Source: Coemansia sp. RSA 1804 (lineage: Eukaryota; Kickxellomycota; Kickxellomycetes; Kickxellales; Kickxellaceae). Taken from it: a stretch of DNA of 19,964 bases. Positions within the stretch are counted from its first letter, which is position 1; every line of letters starts with the position of its first letter. This document shows positions 6,764 to 16,600 of the stretch, piece after piece. Location: assembly GCA_027578815.1 (NCBI GenBank), contig JANBTH010000349.1, positions 1 to 19,964 of the forward strand, in the 5' to 3' direction. A program made the position numbers and the translations under genes. The notes under the pieces were generated by a model that worked only from the letters and a program-made list of their open reading frames with translations, searched no databases and had not been told where the DNA came from.

Positions 6764-8776
6764 CTACAGCTCGTCATGCTCAGCATCATCGTCGTCATCC
6801 TCATCGTCATCGTCCTTGGCGGCACCCTTGGCGTCGGCACCGTAGAGCTTGGACACGATTGGGTTGACGGTGGACTCCAGATCCTCGCGCTGCTCGTCAA
6901 TGTCCTCCTTGGAGGCGTCGGCAGCGTTGTCCTCCATCCACTTCTCAACCTCCTTGACGGCTGCCAGAATGACATCCTTGTCGCTCTTGTCGATCTTGCC
7001 GCCAAGCTGGTCCTTGTCAGAGACCTGGCCCTTGATGGTGTAGACGTACTGCTCGAGAGCGTTCTTGGCCTCGATGCGATCCTTGTGTGCGCGGTCCTCA
7101 TCGGCAAACTCCTCGGCCTCACGCACCATGCGCTCAATGTCTTCATCGCTGAGGCGGCCCTTGTTGTTAGTGATGGTAATGGACTCGCCCTTGCCGGTGG
7201 CCTTGTCGATGGCGCCAACCTTCAGAATGCCGTTGGCATCAATCTCAAAGGTAACCTCAATCTGTGGCACACCGCGCGGAGCAGGCGGAATGTTGGTCAG
7301 GTCGAATTTGCCCAGCCGGTTGTTATCCTTGGTGAGCGAGCGCTCGCCCTCGTACACCTGGATCAGCACCGTCTGTTGATTGTCAGCGGCCGTCGAGAAG
7401 ATCTGCGACTTCTTGGTTGGGATCTGGGTGTTGCGTGGGATCAGCTTGGTCATCACACCGCCAGTGGTCTCAATACCCAGCGTCAGAGGGTTCACGTCAA
7501 GCAGAAGCACATCGTCAGTGCCCTTTGCGCCCGACAGAATTCCTGCCTGCACTGCAGCACCGTAGGCAACAGCCTCGTCGGGGTTGATGCCCTTCGTGGG
7601 CTTCTTACCGTCAAAGAACTCCTCCAGAAGCTTCTGGACCTTGGGGATGCGGGTCGATCCACCAACCAAAACAATATCGTCGATCTTGGACTTTGCAATG
7701 CCACTGTCCTCAATGACCTGCTTGACTGGCTTAAGAGTGCGCTTGAACATGTTGTTGTTGAGCTCCTCAAACTTGGCGCGCGTCAGCGTCTCCGAAAAGT
7801 CCTCACCCTCCATCAGCGACTCCACCTCAACACGGACCGACATCTGCGACGACAGAGTGCGCTTGGCCTTCTCAGCCTCGCGCTTCAGCTTGCCCATCGC
7901 CTTCTTATCGGTGCGCACATCCTTCCCTGTCTTCTTCTTGAAGAGATTCACAAAGTGGTCCACAACCTTGTTGTCAAAGTCCTCACCACCCAGATGAGTG
8001 TCGCCTGAAGTCGCAAGCACCTCAAAGATTCCGTTGTCAATGGCCAGAACCGACACATCGAAGGTTCCGCCTCCCAGGTCGTAAACGAGGATATGGCGCT
8101 CTTTGCCCTTCTTGTCCAGTCCATATGCAATTGCAGCGGCCGTGGGCTCGTTGACGATACGCAGCACGTTGAGACCTGCAATAGTTCCCGCATCCTTGGT
8201 TGCCTGGCGCTGCGCGTCGTTGAAGTACGCTGGCACCGTGACAACGGCATGCGTGACCTTGGTGTTAAGGTACGACTCTGCAATCTCCTTCATCTTGCCG
8301 AGAACCATGGCCGAGATCTCCTCTGGCGAGAACGTACGCCTCTCGCCCTTGACATCCACCCTAAAGTTGGGCTTGTCCTCCTTGCTGATCACCTTGAACG
8401 GCCAGTGCTTCATGTCACGCTTGACCTCCTTGTCGTCATAGCGCAGTCCGATGAGCCGCTTGGCGTCGAAAATCGTGTTCTCTGGGTTGGCCGGCGCCTG
8501 GTTCTTGGCTGCGTCACCAATCAGACGCTCTCCATCGCTGGTGAATGCCACCCACGATGGCGTGATGCGGTTTCCTTGTTCGTTTGCAATAATCTCAACA
8601 CCTCCGTTCTTGTGGACCGCAACGCACGAGTACGTTGTTCCCAGATCAATACCAATGACAGTTCCATATTCTTTCTTGGGCTCCTCCGCTGCCTCCTCGC
8701 CGCGCGCCATAGGCGTCGTGGCAAAGAGCGCCAGCAGGAAGAGCGCCAGCGTAAGGAAGAAGTGAATCCCCCTCAT
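6764..8776 (-). CDS. KAR2: ER Hsp70 chaperone BiP/Kar2
   Basis: A complete intron-less 670-residue protein. Residues 1-26 are a signal peptide (hydrophobic, ending near MARG). The ATPase domain spans about 38-418 with GIDLGTTYSCVAV (phosphate loop 1), the IVNEPTAAAIAYGLD segment, DLGGGTFDVSVL and VGGSTRIPKVQ. The interdomain linker DVLLLDV is at about 422-428. The substrate-binding beta domain and helical lid follow, then an acidic Asp-rich tail and the C-terminal ER retrieval signal HDEL. BiP drives post-translational import through Sec61/Sec63, folds secretory proteins, supports ERAD and keeps the unfolded-protein sensor silent. Length and signatures are standard for the family. The start gives the signal peptide directly. 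Codon use is strongly biased, as expected for an abundant protein, and it creates a long open antisense frame. Confidence 0.98.
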   Translation of the reverse strand: MRGIHFFLTLALFLLALFATTPMARGEEAAEEPKKEYGTVIGIDLGTTYSCVAVHKNGGVEIIANEQGNRITPSWVAFTSDGERLIGDAAKNQAPANPENTIFDAKRLIGLRYDDKEVKRDMKHWPFKVISKEDKPNFRVDVKGERRTFSPEEISAMVLGKMKEIAESYLNTKVTHAVVTVPAYFNDAQRQATKDAGTIAGLNVLRIVNEPTAAAIAYGLDKKGKERHILVYDLGGGTFDVSVLAIDNGIFEVLATSGDTHLGGEDFDNKVVDHFVNLFKKKTGKDVRTDKKAMGKLKREAEKAKRTLSSQMSVRVEVESLMEGEDFSETLTRAKFEELNNNMFKRTLKPVKQVIEDSGIAKSKIDDIVLVGGSTRIPKVQKLLEEFFDGKKPTKGINPDEAVAYGAAVQAGILSGAKGTDDVLLLDVNPLTLGIETTGGVMTKLIPRNTQIPTKKSQIFSTAADNQQTVLIQVYEGERSLTKDNNRLGKFDLTNIPPAPRGVPQIEVTFEIDANGILKVGAIDKATGKGESITITNNKGRLSDEDIERMVREAEEFADEDRAHKDRIEAKNALEQYVYTIKGQVSDKDQLGGKIDKSDKDVILAAVKEVEKWMEDNAADASKEDIDEQREDLESTVNPIVSKLYGADAKGAAKDDDDEDDDDDAEHDEL

Positions 8777-8906
8777 TATCAGCTACTCACTGAAAAACAA
8801 TTGAAACCAAAAAGACAAGACAACTAGCTGGTTGAATGATACGCTTAAATACTAACAGCAATCACTTTCTAAAGATGGCCTCTTCTCTCTTTCTCTGCCA
8901 GTATAG

Positions 8907-8913
8907 ATTTATA
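8907..8913 (-). promoter_or_regulatory. Putative TATA box of KAR2
   Basis: Minus-strand TATAAAT about 131 nt upstream of the KAR2 ATG, followed in the sense direction by a run of TCTCTTTCTCTCTTC-like pyrimidines. Position and context suit a core promoter; no experimental support. Confidence 0.4.
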
Positions 8914-8985
8914 AGTAAAGACGGGAGGAAATGGAACCTGCAAGTGAAAGAAGATAAAAGAAAATACTATAAAGTGAAGAGAGAG

Positions 8986-9003
8986 GAAAGAAAGAAAGAA
9001 AAG
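8986..9003. repeat. GAAA tetranucleotide tract
   Basis: Four GAAA units in a row within a purine-rich block upstream of KAR2. A simple-sequence repeat, possibly nucleosome-depleting in the promoter. Confidence 0.6.
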
Positions 9004-9439
9004 ATTGAACGCTCGCTCCCAGTTGCAACAAGAATACTAGATGAACGGTGTCGCGGTTTTTGTGGACAGAAATCCTCCCCTTCCCAAGCCCGGCACACGC
9101 ATAGAGCGCCTTCGTGGCTCTGTCTTTAAATACGCGGAAGCCTGAAGAACACAAGCAGCTTTGTGCATTTTTCCTTCTCCCAACGCAGGGGTTTGGCTCG
9201 AAATAAAGCTGAGAATGCTTGCTTCTCCATCCCGACACCTATGACATTGCATCCTGTAATTGGCCAGACCGTCATCTGCGAATCAGAGGCTGCCGCCTGT
9301 CCACACGCCAGAGGCGCAATCAAAAAAATAAAGCAAAAAAAAGGGAGCGTTGAATTGTATGCCACGTCCTTGTTTTCTTTTTTTTTCCTTGGCTGGCTGG
9401 GTTAGCTAATCCGATCGAGAAATTAGATGGATGTAATCA

Positions 9440-9454
9440 GTGTGTGTGTGTGTG
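9440..9454. repeat. (GT)7 microsatellite
   Basis: Seven GT units plus one G, in the spacer about 170 nt before the ATG at 9621. Confidence 0.85.
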
Positions 9455-9620
9455 GGTGGGATAGTCACTTTATTCTGTTGACTTTCGCTTTCCCCACACG
9501 ATAAGCCTAGCAAAACAGGTGCAGGTCTTTTAGTCTTCCATTTCACTTCTGCTTCTTGCAATTTCACCTCCAAAAACATAACAACGTCGATAAACCCTGG
9601 GGGTGGCAGAAACTCCAACC

Positions 9621-10211
9621 ATGCCACTGGTAACATTTGATATCGACTCCGCCTTGTCTGAAGGTGAGCACGCTGCGCAGACTGAGCCAAACACCGCCGC
9701 CAGCGCATCTCCGTCCAAAAAGTGGCAGGAAGGGCGCGCAGAGCGCATCCGGTCGCTCGAGTCCACGCTGTCGGCCGTAGTCAGGCGAAATCAGCATATG
9801 CAGCAGCACAAGAGCGGCAGAAACCAGCTGCCTGCTACCCGTGGAGCTGACTACTACGGCTCGATGCTGGATGGCGAGGGTGGTGGCGATGGCAGCACCA
9901 GCGATGGCCAAACCAGCGATGACAATTGGGACTCGATGTCGGATTCCAGCAGCTTCTTCTACAACGAGGGCCGTCCTCTCTTGTGCACTTACCAACCTCC
10001 ATTGGCACCAGAAGATGCTTTTGCTTCTGCTGCTCAGGCACCACCTGCTACAGGACATGATGGCTCCTTGTCTGGGTCAACCGTAGGTGCCAAGACACCC
10101 GAGCAGTTTCTGCCATGGGACGTGCAGATATGGAATAGCATTCAGAAGCTGTGGCTTTCCAGCTGCGCGTGCTTCTATACTTGGGAAAGAGACTCGGGCG
10201 GCTTGCAATGA
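9621..10211 (+). CDS. Unrecognised Ser/Asp/Gly-rich protein
   Basis: An open frame of 196 codons from the ATG at 9621. The frame is open slightly upstream, but only via a GTG. The N-terminus (MPLVTFDIDSALSEGEHAAQ) is acidic. Residues about 33-65 are basic with helix-forming character (KKWQEGRAERIRSLE, then SAVVRRNQHMQQH), a possible short coiled coil. The middle is low-complexity Ser/Asp/Gly. The C-terminus is unusual: LPWDVQIWNSIQKLWLSSCA followed by CFYTW, an amphipathic Trp-rich stretch with a Cys-Ala-Cys that could be lipid-modified. No signal peptide or clear membrane span. The third-position GC pattern resembles real genes nearby. Divergent from KAR2 and upstream of the GH36 gene on the same strand. 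The 3' end could be mis-modelled if an intron removes the stop; a 69-codon frame overlaps from 10151. No family recognised. Confidence 0.6.
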   Translation: MPLVTFDIDSALSEGEHAAQTEPNTAASASPSKKWQEGRAERIRSLESTLSAVVRRNQHMQQHKSGRNQLPATRGADYYGSMLDGEGGGDGSTSDGQTSDDNWDSMSDSSSFFYNEGRPLLCTYQPPLAPEDAFASAAQAPPATGHDGSLSGSTVGAKTPEQFLPWDVQIWNSIQKLWLSSCACFYTWERDSGGLQ

Positions 10212-10650
10212 CGAGTCCGGTTGGTGTGCTTGGCCAATATGTTGCTATGAGTAAACTCCGCTTTCCATCGTTTTGTTCCAAGAAGCCTCCTGAGCGAGAC
10301 TTGTGCTTCAGCTTTGATTCTATGGAAACAATTGTCTGGTGCAAGTTGCGGCTTGGCTAGACCATTCTGCACTTCCTGCCTCTCTTTTTGCGCATATATT
10401 GGCGAAACGCACATGTGTGCAACCATGCAAACCCTTTTTTCGTTTTTAATCCTTTCGTTACATGTATTTTTTTATTATTTCAAGTCAGTTTCGTATCGTT
10501 TATCTAGTCTTTTCGTAATACATATATATCCACGCCAAAGATATTCTTTTTTATTGTAGCTGTTTGTCCTTGAAGGAAGAAGGAGGACATATAGACAGAA
10601 AATTTGTTGATTTTACTCGCAATACATTACACGGTGTCTCTGGACCATAT
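10212..10650. other. Spacer upstream of the GH36 gene
   Basis: About 440 nt, T-rich from 10430 to 10560 (runs TTTTTTCGTTTTT and TTTTTTTATTATTT), consistent with a terminator for the 9621 gene followed by the GH36 promoter. A possible intron acceptor (ATTGTAG) ends at 10559, so a non-coding or short coding 5' exon in this stretch cannot be excluded. Confidence 0.45.
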
Positions 10651-13551
10651 ATGATATCGCAAATACACGTATACCCTCCGCTTGGCGTTCTAACAAGCGT
10701 GCGCAAAAAGCTCATTAGATTTCGGGTATACTTTGTTTGCTGCATGGAGGATGAGATACGCAAAGTCGAGATATGGACCAATATGCTTAGTGGCTCTAGC
10801 TGGAGAGGCATCGAATTGGAAGAGCTCCAAGAAGAGCAGAGTGACACCACGAAGAATGAACTTATCTTTCTGGATCAGTCTCAGTTGCCAATTGGATATC
10901 GGATCAAGAGCTTTGGTCTTAACACCCCGTCAACAGCAGCATTGACTAGCCGATTCGAGTTTACGGTGAGATGGCGCAAAAACGACCAGGACGATTGGCG
11001 CTGGATAAGCAAAGTGGGTCAGAATGCACGCGTTGTGGTCTTTAAAGACGTTCCGGATCTGTGTCATCGACCTGCACTAAACCACTGGAGCCAGCAGCTC
11101 CGTCTTTTACTCCGAAAGGTTAAAGATCCATTCAGCAGCGATTCTGACCAGCCTTTGACTCCAGTATCTGACTCATGGCGCGCTTCTAAAACAAGTGCAT
11201 CTTGTATATTCAAGCCACAAGGAAAGGCGGAAGCAGGAGGCACAGTCTTCTTTGGTCGTTTGACAGACATTGAAAGATATCTGGCATTTGCACGCAAAGA
11301 CAAGTTCTGGATCATACCGAAAAATGGAACAGATCTGTCGGATCTAGGCGACTTTGAGATTGTGATACTGGTTTGCGAGCTATGCAATGGAACATATGCG
11401 GCATTAATGCCATTTATAAAGGACGATACAAGATCTATGACTATCACAATCAAGGCAGAACCCAGGAACATGCTACATTTGCTTGTTTTGCCACAGGATG
11501 TGGGTGCGAAAACCAATGGAATCCGAGTTGCAGCCAGCGCAAGTGCTGATATGCATTCAGCAGTCGAGGAGGTATTCTATCGTGTCCACCGGTCAGTTGA
11601 TATACACGATCTGCCAGTCATGCCACACAACCATGGAAGCCAATCTCAACAAAAAAGGCAGATCTCTCTACTGGATTTCCTAGGATACTGTACGTGGAAC
11701 ACATTCTATCAGCACGTATCCAACGATACTATTCTTTCAACGCTTAAAGACATAAAGCAAGAGGCAATATCTTCAAAGTGGCCAATGCCTAAATGGGTCA
11801 TGATTGACGACGGCTGGCAGTCAGTCGATAGATACGATGGGTTTGGAAAGCTCTTCGACATTTTCGCTAATGAAGCAAAGTTTCCTGGCCAACTCCAGCA
11901 TACAGTTTCAGAACTGGCAAAGCTCGGAATATGTCGTGTAGGCGTTTGGCACGCGCTATGGGGATACTGGGGAGGGATAGACCCAAATGGGCCGCTTGCA
12001 AAACGGTACCATCTTGAGAAGCATATCAGAAAGGCGTCTTCTGTTGCCAACCAAGATTCCGAGGTTTGGCTCATTTCGTCCAAAGATATTTATTCGTTTT
12101 ACGATCATTTCTACAAATGGCTGCATTCACAAGGAGTATCATTTGTCAAGGTGGATTATCAATGTGCTTTTGAAACATTGGAAGAGTACACGATGTCAAC
12201 CAGCCATCATGACGGCGGCTCTGATGTTGCTGAGCTCTATTCTGCCTACTATGATGCCATGGAAAGCGCCGCAGAAAAGTATTTTGACACCGGGTCCATA
12301 GTATACTGCATGTCGCACTCTCCACACCTGATAAAGCGTGTTATGCAACAACATTACTACTTATCAGAGAAGTCCAGGCAGATACCACTAGCTTCTCAGC
12401 CCTGTTCATTGAAAGGGAAATCAGAACAATTGGATCCAGGAAAGCGGATGCTATTCCGAAACTCTGATGATTACTATCCTGACGAACCAGAATCCCATGG
12501 ATGGCATATTTACTGCAATGTGGCAAACAGCATGTGGAGCAGACTAATGTATAGGGTTTTTGCGGCCGACTGGGACATGTTCAAGCCTGGAAGGCATGAA
12601 AGCAAAATGCATTCAGTTTCGCGCATTGTGAGTGGCGGACCCGTGTACATTACTGGCAACAAGAGCGATTATATGGACCAAGATCTTTTGGAGGCTGTTG
12701 GTCACGGTGGCCGGTTATTTCAATGCGCAGCCCCGCTAATTGACAGCGAATGTGCTCTTATTGACTGTCGGCAGTCATCGAGTCTGCTCTTTTCCTCGTC
12801 TGCATCTCCTATAAACTCATCCGTCCTTGTCTTTCTTGCCAACATCTCAACAGGCACGGTAATTTCCCCTATCGAGATGTCGACATTGTATGGCACTGCC
12901 ACAAAACACAGCAATAGGCACATTGGTGATGCTCAGGTATCTAGACCGGCAATGGCACCTGCCCTTTCAAACATTGCAGGCAGTGCTAACTTCTATACAA
13001 TACACCAACATTCCACCGGAAAAGTACTTGTGACGAAAGATTTGGAGAGCATATTTGCTATTGCGTTGCAGCCACTAACGTGCGATATCGTAACCGTTGT
13101 GCCAATGTCTGCTTTCCAATCTTCTGACCGAGTTATCTTGCTTTATGCTGCATGTATAGGAGATACGGCTCGGTACGGCGGAGCAAACTGTGTCCAGCGT
13201 GATGTTTCCAGCGTGCTTCCCGACTCCTCAAAGATCTCTAGCCCTTGCACGAGTGCCAGGACAATTGGGAGCGAACGATATAGGTGGGACATACGCGCTA
13301 AAGTCTCTTTACCATTGAGCAAAGTTGCATTTGCATTTTTTGCACGCAATACAGCAAGCCGTTCAAAAGCTCACCCCCTTTTGGTGGTCAACGTACGTGT
13401 ATCTGGACTCAGTATTGGCGTAGATGACTGGGAATTCGATAACTCCACACATGTTCTTTCCGTTAAGATTCCTTTTGCAGCCGACTCTTTGAGCGGCGAG
13501 TCTTTCACCCGAGTCACCGTCACGATATCGTGCTCATATCCTTCAGAGTGA
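10651..13551 (+). CDS. Raffinose synthase/alkaline alpha-galactosidase-type GH36 protein (Sip1 family)
   Basis: The frame runs without introns for 966 residues from the first in-frame ATG at 10651 (it is open back to 10519 without an ATG, so an upstream exon is possible). The N-terminal beta domain starts IHVYPPLGVLTSV and includes RFRVYFVCC-type strands. The catalytic barrel carries WVMIDDGWQS (about 382-391), GVWHALWGYWGGIDPNGPLA (about 431-450), FVKVDYQCAFE (about 498-508, nucleophile Asp expected in KVD near 502), and ADWDMFKPG followed by VSGGPVYITG (about 639-668, acid/base Asp expected in DWD). These are the signatures of the plant raffinose/stachyose synthase and alkaline alpha-galactosidase group, also found in archaea and fungi. 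Substrate cannot be assigned: hydrolysis of alpha-galactosides and galactosyl transfer share the motifs. No signal peptide, so probably cytosolic. Convergent with the PPR gene, 90 nt apart. Confidence 0.85.
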   Translation: MISQIHVYPPLGVLTSVRKKLIRFRVYFVCCMEDEIRKVEIWTNMLSGSSWRGIELEELQEEQSDTTKNELIFLDQSQLPIGYRIKSFGLNTPSTAALTSRFEFTVRWRKNDQDDWRWISKVGQNARVVVFKDVPDLCHRPALNHWSQQLRLLLRKVKDPFSSDSDQPLTPVSDSWRASKTSASCIFKPQGKAEAGGTVFFGRLTDIERYLAFARKDKFWIIPKNGTDLSDLGDFEIVILVCELCNGTYAALMPFIKDDTRSMTITIKAEPRNMLHLLVLPQDVGAKTNGIRVAASASADMHSAVEEVFYRVHRSVDIHDLPVMPHNHGSQSQQKRQISLLDFLGYCTWNTFYQHVSNDTILSTLKDIKQEAISSKWPMPKWVMIDDGWQSVDRYDGFGKLFDIFANEAKFPGQLQHTVSELAKLGICRVGVWHALWGYWGGIDPNGPLAKRYHLEKHIRKASSVANQDSEVWLISSKDIYSFYDHFYKWLHSQGVSFVKVDYQCAFETLEEYTMSTSHHDGGSDVAELYSAYYDAMESAAEKYFDTGSIVYCMSHSPHLIKRVMQQHYYLSEKSRQIPLASQPCSLKGKSEQLDPGKRMLFRNSDDYYPDEPESHGWHIYCNVANSMWSRLMYRVFAADWDMFKPGRHESKMHSVSRIVSGGPVYITGNKSDYMDQDLLEAVGHGGRLFQCAAPLIDSECALIDCRQSSSLLFSSSASPINSSVLVFLANISTGTVISPIEMSTLYGTATKHSNRHIGDAQVSRPAMAPALSNIAGSANFYTIHQHSTGKVLVTKDLESIFAIALQPLTCDIVTVVPMSAFQSSDRVILLYAACIGDTARYGGANCVQRDVSSVLPDSSKISSPCTSARTIGSERYRWDIRAKVSLPLSKVAFAFFARNTASRSKAHPLLVVNVRVSGLSIGVDDWEFDNSTHVLSVKIPFAADSLSGESFTRVTVTISCSYPSE

Positions 13552-13641
13552 AGCGTAATATAGGAATAAGATATACACATTCTATCATTGTAAATGTTGC
13601 TATAAACAAACTATCAAACCAATTAGCAAACATTAATGCTC

Positions 13642-16600
13642 TTAATTGTCAATACCACGACTGATGCGCTCAGCTGTAGAGAGCTCTTCGTTGCTCAAAA
13701 TAAATATATCACTCTTACGCTCGTTGGAGTTTATCGTCACCATCTCGAAAGCGTCCCTCCATTGTTTGAACCAGTAGCTTAGACGCCTCTCTAGCCTTCT
13801 GATCGTGTATGTTTCATGGCCGTCAGACATGGGAAGAACCGAAGCTTGACGCAGCTCGTTTATATAGCCAACAACCATCATTCTCCAGCAATACGCCAAA
13901 GAACTATGCCCACGAGGTTTAGAAGCCTTTGGAACACATTTGTCAATATGAAGGCTTTGTATTTCCTCAGCCAGAATCTCTGCGCTATGCATATCTCTAT
14001 GCTCGTTAACGAGTGTATAGATGTTAAGCATTGTGGCAGATTCTGCATACCCGAGAGGGAGTTTGTCTAGTGCACGCAAACGGTCTAACTCTAGTTGAGA
14101 CTCCACTTCCTGCAGATCATATACAAATGTAGAAGTGTCACCCCTTTGATCCCAATGCCACTTCTTTGGAAAGATCTGGTAGTAGGGACGAGACAAATCA
14201 TACAAGCGGACGTATTGTGGCTGGCCATGGAACGCGAAGCGTGAATATGCCGATGCGTCGTCGCGAAAGATAGACATAGCACTCATGCGGTATTCCTTAA
14301 ACCAGTGCTCTGCCAAGGGGCGGCAGCCGCAGTTCACCGCCGCCTTAATCGCCATTGTCCAAACAGTCGGTGAAGACATAAGCTCGGGTCTGATCCGGAA
14401 CTTGGCAGGCATTGCGCGTATTGCAAATGGCATCACTCTAGAGAATATGTGCTTCAGCTCACTGTCCATGCAAGCATTGCCCAACACAGAAAACAGAACA
14501 CAATAGAAGTAGGTAGTCGGCCAGAGCTCACGTCTAAGCATAGAGTAGAGCATAGCCAAGCCGATTTCTGCAACTATCCGTGCTCGCTCGGCCACGTTTG
14601 CTGGCACAATAAACAAATCTGCAGACGATGTGCCCTGCGGCGGATAAGCTGGCTCCATGTTAAACACCTTTCGAGGCGCGCCTTGCCAATCTTTTGGAAG
14701 CACAGGAAGAGGCAGGCTAGTCTTGGTTAAAGATATAAGCAAGCTGGCTGGTGCTTGCGAAACAGGGTATCCTCCAAGCTTGATTATGCGTCGAAAGAGA
14801 TCCACGGCCTCCTCAACCTCGCCTTGAGTCGCATACCGGTGTATGGCCTGTGACCAGACGGAGGTAGCAAATTTCCGACGCAAGGAATGCGCGCCTTTCG
14901 AATGTGCTTCCAGCAACTTTAGATACCTGGGCGTATGGTCGTGCACAATGGTCTTCCAATAATTCCCTAAACCCTTCGACATTGTATCTTTTAGAACCAG
15001 TCTTATTAACCAGTAGGGAGGAATCCTCCCGCTGTTGTATTCGCTTGTGTACCACTCAATCTTCTTTTGTAGTGGAGACTTGTAGTTGATCTTAGATCCA
15101 GGCGGTTGGCTTGCAAGGACAGTCGACAGATCATCAACAGGTTTAGAATCAGTTGCTGGTATCTCGATTGCTAGCTCAGCTGCCGTTCTCTTTGCATCAT
15201 CGCTTCCAAGGCCCGGGCTCTGTAGGCTGCTTTGAATGCTAGCTTGTGAATAGCAGGAAAGAAGATTGTTTGTCTTTGGGTCGATAGCAGGCTGGTTTGC
15301 AGCTATCAGGAGTTCATTTGCAGCATTAACTACATGTATCCTTAACAAGGATTTGTCGAGAAACGCAAGCTTGAATACAAGTAGAATGTACTTGAACAGG
15401 CTCTTTGGATATTGGCAACATGCAGATCTGGTCAGCGCATCAAGCATACATTCCCAGACTAGACCATGATTTTCGAGCTTGTACTCATCCGAGCTGGTCA
15501 AGCGGACAAACCCATCCCATCCGCTATCTGCTATTTGAGCCGAAGTAATAGGAACTGCGCGATGCTCACTAGGAACCGAATCTAGTAGACCTACAGCTGC
15601 GCCTGTGATCGCCAAGCAAACTGGGTGCTGCTTCGACAGGCCATACTTTGAGACTAGTACGCTGACTCCGTTCCATAAGCGAAAAGAGTCGGACAGCGTG
15701 CATTTGCCTATTGCGTCAAGCGCACGCTGTATAATACGGGCATTCCAATCTTGATATGCAGAGCCCATCTCTAGCGCAGCCTTGTGCAAAAGCATTTCCA
15801 CAACCTCTGCAAATAGATGGTGCTCCCCTTTAGATGGTCCCGTTTCCTGCTTGACAAGGACATCAAATAGACGGCGAATTGAGGCGTCTGATGCGCTTTG
15901 ACACTCGCAGCCATCACGAAACACTAGCTCGGCTACATTGCTGGCAAGCCTTATTGCCTGAGACTGGTCGTTCGACAACAATGCCTGCTGTAACAAAGAT
16001 TGCATTATTCCAACCCGCAAAAGAGGGCTTCTCATACCACCAACACTGGAAATTATCTGCCAAATGCGATTCCAGTCGCTGACACATCCATACTCGTTCA
16101 GCATCACGCCCAATCCAAGATGGCCTGGCAGATCTGAAAGGACTACATGGCAAGCGGCAATGCCGGTACCACCTGTGGGATTCATGCTGCTACAGAATGA
16201 TGTGAAAAGGCCAAATGCATCTGCTAAATAGCCACGCCCAACCATCCGGGTAATAAGGATATCCAGCTGATCCGGTCTCAAATCAATAAACCCTTTATAT
16301 CTTGCATCTCCGAGACATGCAACTGCCAATTCCACCTCTCCATTGTCCAGAGCCTCCAATGCCCTGCGAAAGAATGGGGCCGAGTGCCGATTGCGACATA
16401 TCCGGAGCTGATCAGTCGATATCACGTTTGGGGTTTCAACCTCCTCATTATGCGTTAGCTGCCATTTTTCAACTTGAAGGCTAACGTTGTCAGGCATGAC
16501 AGTTGCATTCTGAATATCCTTAAAACTGCTCTCACAAACGTCTTTAAAGCCCTCAAATAAAGCATCTGCCCTTTCTGCATCGCCTCCGCGATAGTACATT

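Larger units (their letters stand above)
8777..9620. other. Divergent promoter region of KAR2 and the 9621 gene
   Basis: An 844-nt spacer between two head-to-head genes. On the KAR2 side a TATAAAT (minus strand, 8913-8907) lies about 131 nt from its ATG. A long A/G-rich plus-strand stretch (8940-9004, including GAAA repeats) reads as pyrimidine-rich in the KAR2 sense direction. I did not find a clear yeast-type UPR element (CAGCGTG) in the first few hundred nt. The right part has T-runs and a GT microsatellite. No RNA gene or convincing open frame was seen. Confidence 0.55.

Noticed and set aside
6494..8008. 504-codon open frame on the plus strand, antisense to KAR2 and overlapping the end of RRS1
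   Set aside because: Long antisense frames are a known by-product of biased codon use in Hsp70 genes. The translation is a low-information Leu/Val/Asp/Gly-rich string with no domain, and it overlaps two well-supported genes.
8093..8827. 244-codon plus-strand frame over the 5' half of KAR2
   Set aside because: Shadow of the strongly biased KAR2 coding sequence; no domain features and no independent promoter.
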